A DNA stretch of 13,966 nt from Verrucomicrobiota bacterium. Its GTDB lineage: Bacteria; Verrucomicrobiota; Verrucomicrobiia; Opitutales; Opitutaceae. The stretch lies in contig JAEXPL010000363.1 of assembly GCA_023446865.1 (NCBI GenBank), forward strand, positions 1 to 13,966, read 5' to 3'. The notes beneath the pieces are model-generated. The model was not told where the DNA came from. It searched no databases and worked only from the letters and a program-made list of their open reading frames with translations. The position numbers were made by a program, and so were the translations under genes. Shown in pieces: positions 5,242-13,175 of the stretch. The stretch's first letter is position 1. Each line of letters opens with the position of its first letter.

Positions 5242-8200
5242 CTACGCGGCGGCGGGCGGCCGGGTGGGGAGGCTGAAGTAGAATGTGGCGCCCGCGTCGA
5301 GCCGGCCCTCGGCCCAGACGCGCCCGCCATGGCGGGCGACGATGCGGCGCACGTTGGCGAGGCCGATGCCGGTGCCCTCGAACTCGGTGGTGCGATGCAG
5401 GCGTTGGAAGACACCGAAGAGTTTGGCGCTGTACTGCGGGTCGAAGCCGGCGCCGTTGTCGCGCACGAAGAGGATGAGCTCGGCGGAGTCCGGGGCGGCG
5501 GGTTGGGCGCCAACCTCGATCAGGGCGGTGTCGCGCCCACGGGTGAACTTCACGGCGTTGCCCAGGAGGTTGGCGAAGACCTGACGCAGGAGGGTGGGGT
5601 CGCCTTCGACGACCGGCAGCGGACCGATGCGCCACTCGATCTCGCGGTCGGTGAGCGAGGGGCGGAGTTCGGCACGCACGGCGGCGACGATGGCGCCGAG
5701 GTCGCAGGGGTGCCGCTGCAGTTCGGTGCGGCCGAGGCGGGAGAAGGCGAGGAGGCTGTCGACGAGCTGGCCGAGGCGGACGGACTCGGTGGAGACCAGC
5801 TCGAGGTAGTGCGCCTGAGCCGGGGCGATCTGGCCATGGAGGTGTTTGTGGAGCAACTCGGCGAAGCCGGAGATGTTGCGCAGCGGGGCCCGGAGGTCGT
5901 GGGAGACGGAGTAGGAGAATGCCTCCAACTCCTGGTTACTGGCGGCGAGGGCGGCGGTGCGGGCGGCGACGCGCTTCTCGAGCTCCTCGTTGAGGCGGCG
6001 GAAGCGTTCCTCACTGGCGCGGAGCTCATCGGCCTTGAGCGTGGTCTCGTGGACTTGGGCGACGAGGCGGCGGTTGCTGTCGTGCAGTTCGGCGGTGCGT
6101 TCGGCGACGAGGCGGGCGAGCCGGCGTTTCTCGCGCTTCTCGAGGAAGGCGCCGAGCCAGGCGATGAAGGCGGCGAGACTCAACGCGGCGAGGGCGTAGG
6201 CCGCATAGGCGACAGCGGAGCGGTACCACGGGGGCAGGACGGTGAATGCGAGCACCGCCTCCTCGCCGAGCTGATCGCCAATGCGTGGGCGGACCTGGAA
6301 GTGGTAGTCGCCTTCCTTGAGTCGGTTGTAAACGGCGGTGCCGGTGGAACCGGCGGCGACCCAGTCCTGGGCGGTGCCGCCGAGGCGGGTCTCGAAGACC
6401 ACAGTCGCGCCCAGCGGGGCGCCGGTGGCGACGAAATGCACCGAAAGCGTATTGGAGCCGGCGGCGATCTCGGGGATGTGGCCGGCGGCGGGGAAGAGCG
6501 AGCGATTGTCGGCGAGCAGATGGACCCGGCCGATGTGCGCGCGCAACGGCTGGGGGGGCGGGGACGGGATGCCCGGATCGTAACGCACGAGGAAGTTGCT
6601 GCGGTGCATCCAGATCACCCCGTCGTCCTGGGCGATGGAGTAGTAAGGGCGCAGGCCGTAGAGGTTGGGCAGCTCAAGGCGGCGCGGGGTCTCGCCGGTA
6701 TCGTCGAAGACGTTGACGATCGCATTGGCCATGATCCAGAACCGGCCGGCGCTGTCGTGGATGGGGCGACCGACGACTCCCGGGATCAACTTGGGGAAGC
6801 GACGGTCGAAGACCTCGTCGGGGATGAACTGCCGGCTTGCGGGATCGAGGCAGAGCACCCGCCCGCCGACGACGGCCTTCATCTCGTCGTGGTAGAGGAA
6901 GAGCTGGACCCAGCTGTCGTGGAGACCCTGGTTTTGGCCGAAGTACTCCAGTTGCAGTGCCGGGGCCTGCAGGTCGACACGGGCACATTTGCCAGTGCCG
7001 AGTTCGATCCAGGCGACATTATGCCGGTCGACGACCCCGCCGAAGGAGTCGGCGAGGCCGGGGACCGGGATGGCCTCGAGGTGGTAGCCGGTGGCGCGGC
7101 GGACGACCCAGCCGATCTGTCCGGGCGCGCTGAAGAACCAGCGGGAGCCGCCGGAACGGCGGGCGAAGAGGTGCATGCCCTTGGGGGCGGGCACGCCGGG
7201 AGTCCAGCCGTCGTCGCGCAGGATCAGCAGTCCACCGTCGGTGCTGGCGAGCATGACGCCGGCCTCGGGGTCGGGGAAGAGCTGGTAGACGTAGCGGCCG
7301 GGGGGCGAGTCCGGCACGAAGCGCAGGAGGCGGCGGTCGGGGCCGTATTCACCGCGCAAGGCGACACCGTCGGCGCACAACCACAGCCGGTCCTGATGGC
7401 GGACGGGGAGGGCGAAGGTGAAGCCGTTCTCGACGAGCGGCTCGATGTGCGAGATGGGCGAGGGGACGGCGATCCGGGCGAGGCCGCCGCGCAGGAGCGC
7501 CCAGATCTCGCCGGGGTCGCCGGGGACGAGGCGCTGGACATGGGCGAGCCGGTGGTCGTTGGAACGGTCGAGCGCCTGGAGGATGCGGCCGGCCCGATCG
7601 AAGAACACGAGGCCGAAGTTTTCGACCGCGGCGACGAAGATCCCGTCGGCGAGCCCGCAGAGGGCGGTGATGTGCCGGCCGCCCTCGAGGAGGGCCGGCC
7701 GGGGGGCGTTGGCGAGGGTCGCTCCGTCGAAGATTTGGATACCGCGGTTGACCGTGGCGACGAGGACGCGGCCCTGGTCGTAGGGGGCGGCCTCGGTGAT
7801 GGCGTAGTCGGGCGAGTCCGTCTTGTCGGTGAGGACGGGGACGATCGCGTCGCGGCCGATCCGGTAGAGGCGGCCGTTGGAGGAGTCGCTGGCGTAGACC
7901 TGCCCGGCCGCTTCGAAGAGGCTGCCGATGTTGTTGATCGAGCCGAGGTACTGGAGGGACGGTGAGTCGGTCCAGCGGGTGATGCATCCGCTCTGTCCGT
8001 ACCAGTACCATTGGCCGGCCACCCGGGTGGCGTACACGAGGTTGGGGGCGCGGTTGGCCTGGTCGGCGGGGAAGTGCTTGACGGTCTCGCGCCACCAGCG
8101 TCCCTCCTCGCTGAAGCGGATCCGGCCGACAGAGTCGCCAGTCGTAGAATACATAGCGCCGTCGTCCTCGACCATGAGACTCTCGATGTTGCCGCCGGTG

Positions 8201-8520
8201 TCGCGGGACACCTCGGGAAAGACGTCCCAGCGGGTGCCGTCGCCGATGGCGATCTCGCGCAGGGCGGCGGCGACGAAGCGGCCGTCGGGGAGGCGTTTGA
8301 AGTCGACGGGCGTGCTGCTTAGGCCCAGAGCCTCGGGGCCGAGGATGACGAAGTCGGGCACGCCGGCCTCGACATAGCCGGCCGGTGGCGCAGGCAGGGA
8401 CTGGATCTGCGCCGGCAACGGGCCGAGGGTGGCCGCACACACCCACGCAACCAGCGGTGCGAGCAGCGGGGCGGAACGGGTAGGCTTCGGGCCATGGGGG
8501 GCGGTGCGGGCAGCAGCCAT
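5242..8520 (-). CDS. Beta-propeller sensor histidine kinase (Y_Y_Y domain, HisKA, HATPase)
   Basis: This 1092-residue membrane kinase starts with a signal peptide (hydrophobic segment at about 15-35). A large periplasmic region (about 45-640) looks like the two-component-regulator beta propeller. A Y_Y_Y-type Ig-like domain (about 650-762) leads into PPWYRSAV and one membrane helix (about 770-790), a charged coiled coil (about 793-865) and the kinase core. The H-box is SVSHDLRAPL with H874; the N-box NLLGNAVKF has N988; then come DNGAGF (D1021) and GTGIGLAN (1049-1056). All catalytic motifs are intact. There is no receiver or DNA-binding domain, and no response regulator is in the window, so its partner is elsewhere. 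Propeller kinases usually sense carbohydrate-related or envelope signals. I chose the ATG at 8520 because it gives a clean signal peptide. The open frame continues upstream to 8682 only through the remnant of another kinase gene. Confidence 0.92.
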   Translation of the reverse strand: MAAARTAPHGPKPTRSAPLLAPLVAWVCAATLGPLPAQIQSLPAPPAGYVEAGVPDFVILGPEALGLSSTPVDFKRLPDGRFVAAALREIAIGDGTRWDVFPEVSRDTGGNIESLMVEDDGAMYSTTGDSVGRIRFSEEGRWWRETVKHFPADQANRAPNLVYATRVAGQWYWYGQSGCITRWTDSPSLQYLGSINNIGSLFEAAGQVYASDSSNGRLYRIGRDAIVPVLTDKTDSPDYAITEAAPYDQGRVLVATVNRGIQIFDGATLANAPRPALLEGGRHITALCGLADGIFVAAVENFGLVFFDRAGRILQALDRSNDHRLAHVQRLVPGDPGEIWALLRGGLARIAVPSPISHIEPLVENGFTFALPVRHQDRLWLCADGVALRGEYGPDRRLLRFVPDSPPGRYVYQLFPDPEAGVMLASTDGGLLILRDDGWTPGVPAPKGMHLFARRSGGSRWFFSAPGQIGWVVRRATGYHLEAIPVPGLADSFGGVVDRHNVAWIELGTGKCARVDLQAPALQLEYFGQNQGLHDSWVQLFLYHDEMKAVVGGRVLCLDPASRQFIPDEVFDRRFPKLIPGVVGRPIHDSAGRFWIMANAIVNVFDDTGETPRRLELPNLYGLRPYYSIAQDDGVIWMHRSNFLVRYDPGIPSPPPQPLRAHIGRVHLLADNRSLFPAAGHIPEIAAGSNTLSVHFVATGAPLGATVVFETRLGGTAQDWVAAGSTGTAVYNRLKEGDYHFQVRPRIGDQLGEEAVLAFTVLPPWYRSAVAYAAYALAALSLAAFIAWLGAFLEKREKRRLARLVAERTAELHDSNRRLVAQVHETTLKADELRASEERFRRLNEELEKRVAARTAALAASNQELEAFSYSVSHDLRAPLRNISGFAELLHKHLHGQIAPAQAHYLELVSTESVRLGQLVDSLLAFSRLGRTELQRHPCDLGAIVAAVRAELRPSLTDREIEWRIGPLPVVEGDPTLLRQVFANLLGNAVKFTRGRDTALIEVGAQPAAPDSAELILFVRDNGAGFDPQYSAKLFGVFQRLHRTTEFEGTGIGLANVRRIVARHGGRVWAEGRLDAGATFYFSLPTRPPAAA

Positions 8521-8582
8521 GACAGCGCCCAGACATCGGCTTCTGTCCCGCAGACTTGATGCGCGAATGCCGAGCGGTCGCG

Positions 8583-8755
8583 CGGGAGCATGAGGAAGAC
8601 GGTGGCGGCGGCATCGATGCGGCCCCCGGCCAGACGCGGCCGCCATTGCGGGTGCCGATGCGGTGCATGTTGGCCAGACCACGGGTCAGCCCCGCAACCC
8701 TCCAGCCGGGCCAACGCGTCGCTCAACCGTGCCGGACTTCAGCTGCAGCAGCCAT
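8583..8755 (-). pseudogene. Remnant of a second histidine kinase gene (HATPase C-terminus, frameshifted)
   Basis: On the minus strand, LEGCG (8702-8688), then GLANMHRIGTRNGGRVW in another frame (8680-8630), then GRIDAAATVFLMLP back in the first frame (8624-8583) reproduce the end of the neighbouring kinase (FEGTGIGLANVRRIVARHGG, RVWAEGRLDAGATFYFSLP). Compared base by base, the remnant has about seven extra bases before GLAN and one base fewer between RVW and GR, so it cannot be translated as one frame. Upstream, at 8757-8745, thirteen bases starting TCATGGCTGCTGC are identical to the start region of the intact kinase (8522-8510). The remnant may therefore keep both ends of a paralogous gene whose middle was deleted. 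The match at the start is short and of low complexity, so that part is less certain. Confidence 0.75.
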
Positions 8756-8800
8756 GAGCCCGGGCCTACGGGCGGGTGGCGGGGTGGGCTTGAGCTGAAG
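8737..8800. repeat. 8-bp perfect inverted repeat with nested stem, downstream of the TPR gene
   Basis: CTTCAGCT (8737-8744) and AGCTGAAG (8793-8800) are perfect complements, and AGCCC (8757-8761) and GGGCT (8786-8790) form a nested stem inside. It lies 63 bases past the stop of the TPR gene and next to the kinase remnant. It could fold as a 3' transcript hairpin, but no U-tract follows. A relic of the rearrangement that removed the second kinase is an alternative. Confidence 0.35.
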
Positions 8801-8862
8801 ACGCGCGACCGGTTGCGCCGCGCCGAAGCCCTCGACGACTGCTGCCACGGCGGAGGGCGGGG

Positions 8863-11439
8863 TCAGTTGCTCTTGGCCAACCGCTTGGCGAGATCGTCGG
8901 CGAGGGCGGTCTCCTCAGGCAGGGCGGTGGCGGCGGGGAAGGCCGCGAGCAGCTTGCGTGCGGCGTCTGGCTCACCCGCCGCCTCGCGCAGCAGTGCGAG
9001 GATGAGCGCGAGATCGCCCGGGGCGGTGTCGCGGTTCGCACTGTCGCCGAGGATTTGCAGTCCCGCCCGGGCCTGGCCCTGGCGCCACAGCGAGAGCGCC
9101 ATCGCGCGGATGACGAAGCGGTCGGAGGGGTTCTGGTCGAACGCGGCCTTCGCGGCCACGTGGGCCTCGGAGGTGTTCGAACCGGTGAGCAGGCTGTAGT
9201 AGGCGAAGCGGGCGCGGTTGGCGGCGGAGGTGCCGGGCGCGCCGAGCGTCGCGCCGTAGGCGCGGGCGAGGTCGGTGGTGCGCCGCAGGCGTAGGTAGTA
9301 TTCGGAGACTTCGTCGAGGGCGGCCTGGTCGGCGGGTTCCCGCTGCAGGACGCGGGTGAGCAGATCGATGCGCTCCTCCTCCCAGCTCCAGGTGCGGGCG
9401 AGGTCGGCGAGGGCGCGCTGGAGTTCGGGCCGGGTGGAGACGGAGTTGACGGCAAAGCGCCAGTTGGCGCGGGAGTCGGCGAGGCGGTCGAGCTTACGCT
9501 GGGCGTAGGCGAGGAGCGCCAGACGGAGGAAATCGCGATTCTCCCATTTGGCGCCGTCGAGTTCCTTGGCGAGGGCGGCGAACTCGTCACGCGCGTAGAG
9601 CGAGTCGGCGAGTTCCATCGCAAGGGTGGGTTGGGCGCGCAGCGTTTCGGGGAGGAGGTTGAGGACGCTACGGGCGGAGGTGGCGTCGCGGCGGGCCGCG
9701 ACGGTCTGCTCGATCTGCGAGGTACGGGCGGTCTCGGCGCGGTGGCGGTCGAGGGCGGCACGGGTGTCGTCGAGGATGCGTTTCTCCTCGGGGAGCAGGC
9801 CGCGGGGGTCGATGTTGGCCACGACCTGGGCGGCCTCGTCGGTGGCGCCGTCGGCCAGGTAGACTGCGGCGAGAACGATGGCGCGGTCGGTCTGCCACAG
9901 TTGGTAGGAGTCGAAAGCGGCGAGGACGGCGCGGGCCTGGTCGACCTTGCCGGAGCGCAGCAGCGCCAAGGCGTGGGTGGTGGCGAAGAACGGGTTCTTG
10001 GGCTCGGAGGCGTGGACTTCCTGGGCAAGAGTGAGGGCCCGCGGGATGTTGGCGCCGAGGAGCAGGCTGGTGTAGGCGAAGTTGTTCTTGGCGCTGGGGT
10101 TGCCGGGGCTGGCCTCGACGAGGCGCCCGAAGAGGCGGTTGAGGTTGGCGGTGTCGCCCTCGGCCCGTGCGCGGGTGAAGAGCGCGTTCTGCACGGCCTG
10201 ATCGAGCGGGTTCTGCTGGAAGAGTCGCCAGAGGACCTCGAAGCGTTGCTCGGGCCAGTTCCACAGGATGGTGCGCTGCAGGAGGTGGTTGAGTCGGGCG
10301 GAGTTCGAGCCGGCGTTGGCGAGGGCGAGGCGCCAGGTCTCGGTGAAAGCGGGCAGGTCGCCCCGGGCCCGCTGGGCGAAGGCGATGAGCGCGTTGCGCT
10401 CGAAATCGTAATCCTTCCACTCGGTCTTCTTCAGAAATGCCTCCATGGGCTCCCATTCCTGCAGTGCCAGAAGGGCTTCGGCCTGGACGTACTGGAACGA
10501 GGTGGCGGTGGTGACCGGGGGCGCGAAAGTGCCGAGCCAAGTCTTCGCTTCGGCGGCACGGCCGGCCGAGATCAGGTAATGGCCGACTGCGAGGATGTCC
10601 TCGGGCTTCGTGCCCGCGAGGGTGCGGAGGCGTTCGAGTTCGGCGGGCAGGGCCGAAGGCTCGAAGGTCCGGGTGGCCTCGGCGACGGTGATCGCCTGCT
10701 GGACGCTGAGCGTCGGTTCGCGGCGCAGGAGCGTGAGCAGTTCGGGGGCCTCGCGGGAAATGCCGGCCCGGATGGTGTCGGCCAACAGGCTGACCAGGGC
10801 GCGGATACGCAGCTCGGGGTCGCCGGAGAGCGTGCGGATCTCGCTGCGCAGGTTCTCGCGGGCGTCGCCGGTGGACTCGGCGAGGCGAAGCTGGGCGAGG
10901 TCGAGGCGGGCGGCGCGGTTGTCGGGCCGGAGCTCGCAGAGGGCCATGAGGTGGAACTTGGCCTGAATCGCGTTGCCGGCGCGCAGGCTCACCTGGGCGG
11001 CGAGCTCGTGGAACTCGGCGGAGTCGCGGGCCTCCGCGCCGGCCTTGGCGATCGAGCCGGTGGCGGTCTGGATGTCGCCAACTTTCAATGCCAAGCGGAC
11101 GAGCCGCAGGCGGTTCTCGAGGGTCGGCTCGAGGTCGGCGAGGCGTTGCAGGTAGAAGTAGAGAATGGACGGGTCATTGCGTTTCTCGGCGATCGTAACG
11201 GCCAGGCGCCAGTCGGGGATGCTCCGGGGGTTGGTCGCGAGGTTCTTGCGCACGAAGAGCATCGCGTTCTCGTAGTCGCCCTTGTCGAGGAACTCGCGGG
11301 CGTTGCGTTCGAACCGGGCGGCGCGGTACTGCTTGTAGCGCGGCCAGACGACCGTCTTGGCGAGGAAATAGCCGCCGCCGAGGACGACGGGGAGCGCAAC
11401 AGCCAAGGAAACGAGGAGGGTTTTCTTCGTTAGTTTCAT
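8863..11439 (-). CDS. Membrane-anchored tetratricopeptide-repeat protein
   Basis: The 858-residue protein has a short basic N-terminus (MKLTKK), one membrane helix (about 7-27) and then almost only paired alpha helices. Recognisable TPR units include FLDKGDYENAMLFVRKNLAT (about 50-69) and, later, the NFAYTSLLLGANIPRALTLA unit with its neighbour PFFATTHALALLRSGKVDQA. Helical repeats continue to the C-terminus. TPR arrays act as protein-binding scaffolds; the anchor puts this one on the inner membrane, probably facing the periplasm. In proteobacterial PEP-CTERM/EPS loci a TPR protein of similar size (PrsT) accompanies the sensor kinase. The kinase and exosortase nearby suggest an analogous role, but PrsT is a lipoprotein and this is not. 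I chose the ATG at 11439 because it precedes the membrane helix directly. The frame stays open upstream only through Pro/Arg-rich sequence. Confidence 0.85.
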   Translation of the reverse strand: MKLTKKTLLVSLAVALPVVLGGGYFLAKTVVWPRYKQYRAARFERNAREFLDKGDYENAMLFVRKNLATNPRSIPDWRLAVTIAEKRNDPSILYFYLQRLADLEPTLENRLRLVRLALKVGDIQTATGSIAKAGAEARDSAEFHELAAQVSLRAGNAIQAKFHLMALCELRPDNRAARLDLAQLRLAESTGDARENLRSEIRTLSGDPELRIRALVSLLADTIRAGISREAPELLTLLRREPTLSVQQAITVAEATRTFEPSALPAELERLRTLAGTKPEDILAVGHYLISAGRAAEAKTWLGTFAPPVTTATSFQYVQAEALLALQEWEPMEAFLKKTEWKDYDFERNALIAFAQRARGDLPAFTETWRLALANAGSNSARLNHLLQRTILWNWPEQRFEVLWRLFQQNPLDQAVQNALFTRARAEGDTANLNRLFGRLVEASPGNPSAKNNFAYTSLLLGANIPRALTLAQEVHASEPKNPFFATTHALALLRSGKVDQARAVLAAFDSYQLWQTDRAIVLAAVYLADGATDEAAQVVANIDPRGLLPEEKRILDDTRAALDRHRAETARTSQIEQTVAARRDATSARSVLNLLPETLRAQPTLAMELADSLYARDEFAALAKELDGAKWENRDFLRLALLAYAQRKLDRLADSRANWRFAVNSVSTRPELQRALADLARTWSWEEERIDLLTRVLQREPADQAALDEVSEYYLRLRRTTDLARAYGATLGAPGTSAANRARFAYYSLLTGSNTSEAHVAAKAAFDQNPSDRFVIRAMALSLWRQGQARAGLQILGDSANRDTAPGDLALILALLREAAGEPDAARKLLAAFPAATALPEETALADDLAKRLAKSN

Positions 11440-11648
11440 CGGGGGCGGACGGCGACGGCGCCGAGGTGGTGGCGGGACGGTGAACCGCAAGCCGGCGGGA
11501 GGTCGGCGAGACGTGTTTGGGCATGGTTGACGGACGCCCGGGGAAGTCAAGGAACGCACACTCGGGGTTTCCCGGATACGGCAGGCCGGGCGGGCGCGGG
11601 AAGCGGCTCGTTGACGCCGGCCCGGGCCGGCCCAACATCGGGCGACCG
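11440..11648. promoter_or_regulatory. Divergent intergenic region with a 16-bp perfect palindrome
   Basis: The 209 bp between the divergent TPR and glycosyltransferase genes must hold both start regions. A perfect palindrome GCCGGCCCGGGCCGGC lies at 11616-11631, 17 bases before the glycosyltransferase ATG, where it could form an mRNA hairpin or bind a dimeric regulator. A TTGAC/GTCAA inverted repeat with 14-base spacing lies at about 11526-11549. No convincing -10/-35 pair or Shine-Dalgarno sequence is visible for either gene. In DNA this GC-rich a C/G-only palindrome may be chance. Confidence 0.35.
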
Positions 11649-12914
11649 ATGCGGATCATCGTCTGGGGAATCAACTATGCGCCGGAGCCGACGGGCATCG
11701 CGCCGTTCAACGCGGGGCTGGCCGAGTGGCTGGCCGCGCGCGGCCACGAGGTCGAGATGGTCACGACGTTCCCCTACTACCCGGAGTGGCGGAAGCGGCC
11801 GGGCGACCGCGGCCGGCTCTACCGCACCGAGCGCAGCGCCGGGGTGCCGGTGCGGCGCTGCTGGCATTTCGTGCCGGGGCGCGTCACGGCGCTGCGGCGG
11901 ATCCTGCACGAGGCGAGTTTCCTCGCGACCTCGCTGCTGCGGGTGCTCACGCTGCGGCGGGCCGACGTGCTGGTGGTCGTGTCGCCGCCGTTGCCGCTGG
12001 CGGTGCCGGCGTGGGTGGTGTCGACCCTCTGGCGGCGCCCGTACGTGTTCCATGTGCAGGACCTCCAGCCGGATGCGGCGGTGGGCCTGGGGATGCTGAA
12101 GCCGGGCCGGTTCACGCGGCTGCTCTACGCGCTGGAGCGCTTCGCGTACGGGCGGGCGCAGTTCGTTTCCGGGATCTCGGACGGGATGCTGGCGGCGTTT
12201 CGCGCGAAGGGCGTGACCGAAGACCGGCGGGTGTTCTTCCCCAACTGGGTGGCGGACTCGTTGCCCGGCGCCGCGCCGGCGGCCGAGCGGGCGGCCTCTC
12301 GTGCGGCTTTCACCGCGAGGCACGGAATCGCGGCCGACTCCTTCCTACTCGTCTATTCGGGCAACATCGGGATGAAGCAGGGGCTCGGGGTGTTGGTGGA
12401 GGCGGCGAACCGTCCGGCCGGCCCCGGGCCGGCGCGGGAGTGGGTGATCGCCGGCGACGGTGCGGGCAAGGACGAGCTCGTGCGGAGGGCAATCGCGGCC
12501 GGGGCCGCCGGTGTGCGGTTCCTGCCGCTGCAACCCGACGTCGCCTTCGCGGAGATGACGATCGCGGCCGACGTGTGCGTGATCACACAGCAGAAGGGCA
12601 CGGGCCAGTTCTTCTTTCCCAGCAAGCTGCTCACGGCGCTGGGCCGGGCGAAACCGGTGCTGGCGGTGGCCGATGCCGGCAGCGAGTTGGCGCGGGCGGT
12701 CACGGAAGGCGGCTTCGGAGTCGTGGCCCCGCCCGACGATCCGGAGGCCGTGGCGCGCGCGGCCGGGCAGATGGCGGAGGCGGGCGAGGTCCGCCGGGCG
12801 GAATGGGGACGCAACGGTCTTGCCTGGGTGGCGCGGTTCCGGCGCTCGGCGGTGCTGGCGGAATTCGAAGAACGGTTACGCGTCCTCGTGGCGACACGCG
12901 CGAACGGGAAATGA
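11649..12914 (+). CDS. WcaI-like family 4 glycosyltransferase (GT-B fold)
   Basis: The 421-residue cytoplasmic or membrane-associated enzyme should transfer a sugar from a nucleotide donor onto a lipid-linked EPS intermediate. It opens with MRIIVWGINYAPEPTGIAPF and FPYYPEW (41-47), diagnostic of the WcaI/WbuB branch. The N-terminal Rossmann domain includes PYVFHVQDLQPDAAVGLGML (131-150). The C-terminal domain has LLVYSGNIGMKQGL (233-246), VIAGDGAGKDEL (266-277) and FFFPSKLLTALGRAKPVLAV (321-340), where the donor is bound. The length is normal for the family, and the exact sugar cannot be told. The ATG at 11649 begins exactly at the family start; the frame is open upstream to 11517 but that part is low-complexity. 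It is the only clear plus-strand gene, is transcribed away from the TPR gene and converges with the TonB-repeat gene. Confidence 0.92.
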   Translation: MRIIVWGINYAPEPTGIAPFNAGLAEWLAARGHEVEMVTTFPYYPEWRKRPGDRGRLYRTERSAGVPVRRCWHFVPGRVTALRRILHEASFLATSLLRVLTLRRADVLVVVSPPLPLAVPAWVVSTLWRRPYVFHVQDLQPDAAVGLGMLKPGRFTRLLYALERFAYGRAQFVSGISDGMLAAFRAKGVTEDRRVFFPNWVADSLPGAAPAAERAASRAAFTARHGIAADSFLLVYSGNIGMKQGLGVLVEAANRPAGPGPAREWVIAGDGAGKDELVRRAIAAGAAGVRFLPLQPDVAFAEMTIAADVCVITQQKGTGQFFFPSKLLTALGRAKPVLAVADAGSELARAVTEGGFGVVAPPDDPEAVARAAGQMAEAGEVRRAEWGRNGLAWVARFRRSAVLAEFEERLRVLVATRANGK

Positions 12915-12950
12915 AAAATCCGCCGGCGCCCGAGCGCGCAGCGGCGGATT
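12912..12950 (-). terminator. Intrinsic terminator ending the TonB-repeat transcript
   Basis: On the minus strand AATCCGCCG (12950-12942) pairs perfectly with CGGCGGATT (12925-12917) around a 16-base loop that contains its own GCGC/GCGC stem. It is followed by a run of T (ATTTTTC). This is a standard intrinsic terminator for transcription coming from the TonB-repeat gene. It also begins three bases after the glycosyltransferase stop on the other strand, but in that direction no U-tract follows. Confidence 0.7.
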
Positions 12951-12974
12951 GGCTGAGCGGAAGGATGGCGATCT

Positions 12975-13175
12975 GCCGAAGAGGAACGGGACGACGACCG
13001 TGGAGGCCGTGGCGGTGCCGTTTTTGAGCGCGGGCTTGAACTTCCACTTCTTCGCGGCCTCGAGGGCGGGAGCCTCAAGCTCGGCGAGCGAGGCGGACTT
13101 GGCCTCGCCCACGGCCTTGGCGCGGGCGGCGGGAATCACCGGCTGGGCTGGCGGAGAGGACGGAGGCGGCGGTCG
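12975..13175 (-). pseudogene. Out-of-frame, shortened third TonB C-terminal repeat
   Basis: In the frame next to that of the TonB-repeat gene, the minus strand reads RPPPPSSPPAQP, then SASLAELEAPALEAAKKWKF, KPALKNG and STVVVPFLFG. This is the second half of a TonB C-terminal domain after a proline linker. The first beta hairpin expected before it (the GxVxVxxxVDxDG part) is missing, about 20 codons. The frame has no stop at the domain end and runs to 12876, through the terminator and into the end of the glycosyltransferase gene. Moving one reading frame near 13175-13180 would fuse it to the upstream protein. A GTG at 13139 overlaps the upstream stop (GTGA), so separate coupled translation is possible, but half a domain is unlikely to fold. 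Confidence 0.65.

Noticed and set aside
4849..7965. 1038-residue open frame on the plus strand opposite the histidine kinase
   Set aside because: Low-complexity acidic Gly/Ala/Glu-rich antisense of an intact kinase; no recognisable domain.
8521..8682. Upstream extension of the histidine kinase to an ATG at 8682
   Set aside because: It would place 54 Arg/Pro-rich residues before the signal peptide; the DNA there is the remnant of another kinase read in the wrong frame.
9631..11433. 600-residue open frame on the plus strand opposite the TPR gene
   Set aside because: Same kind of antisense shadow; the minus-strand TPR protein is clearly coding.
13136..13139. Programmed frameshift or intentional stop/start coupling at GTGA in the TonB-repeat gene
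   Set aside because: No slippery heptamer is seen, the downstream frame holds only half a domain and runs past the terminator; decay is the simpler explanation, though coupling is noted as an alternative.
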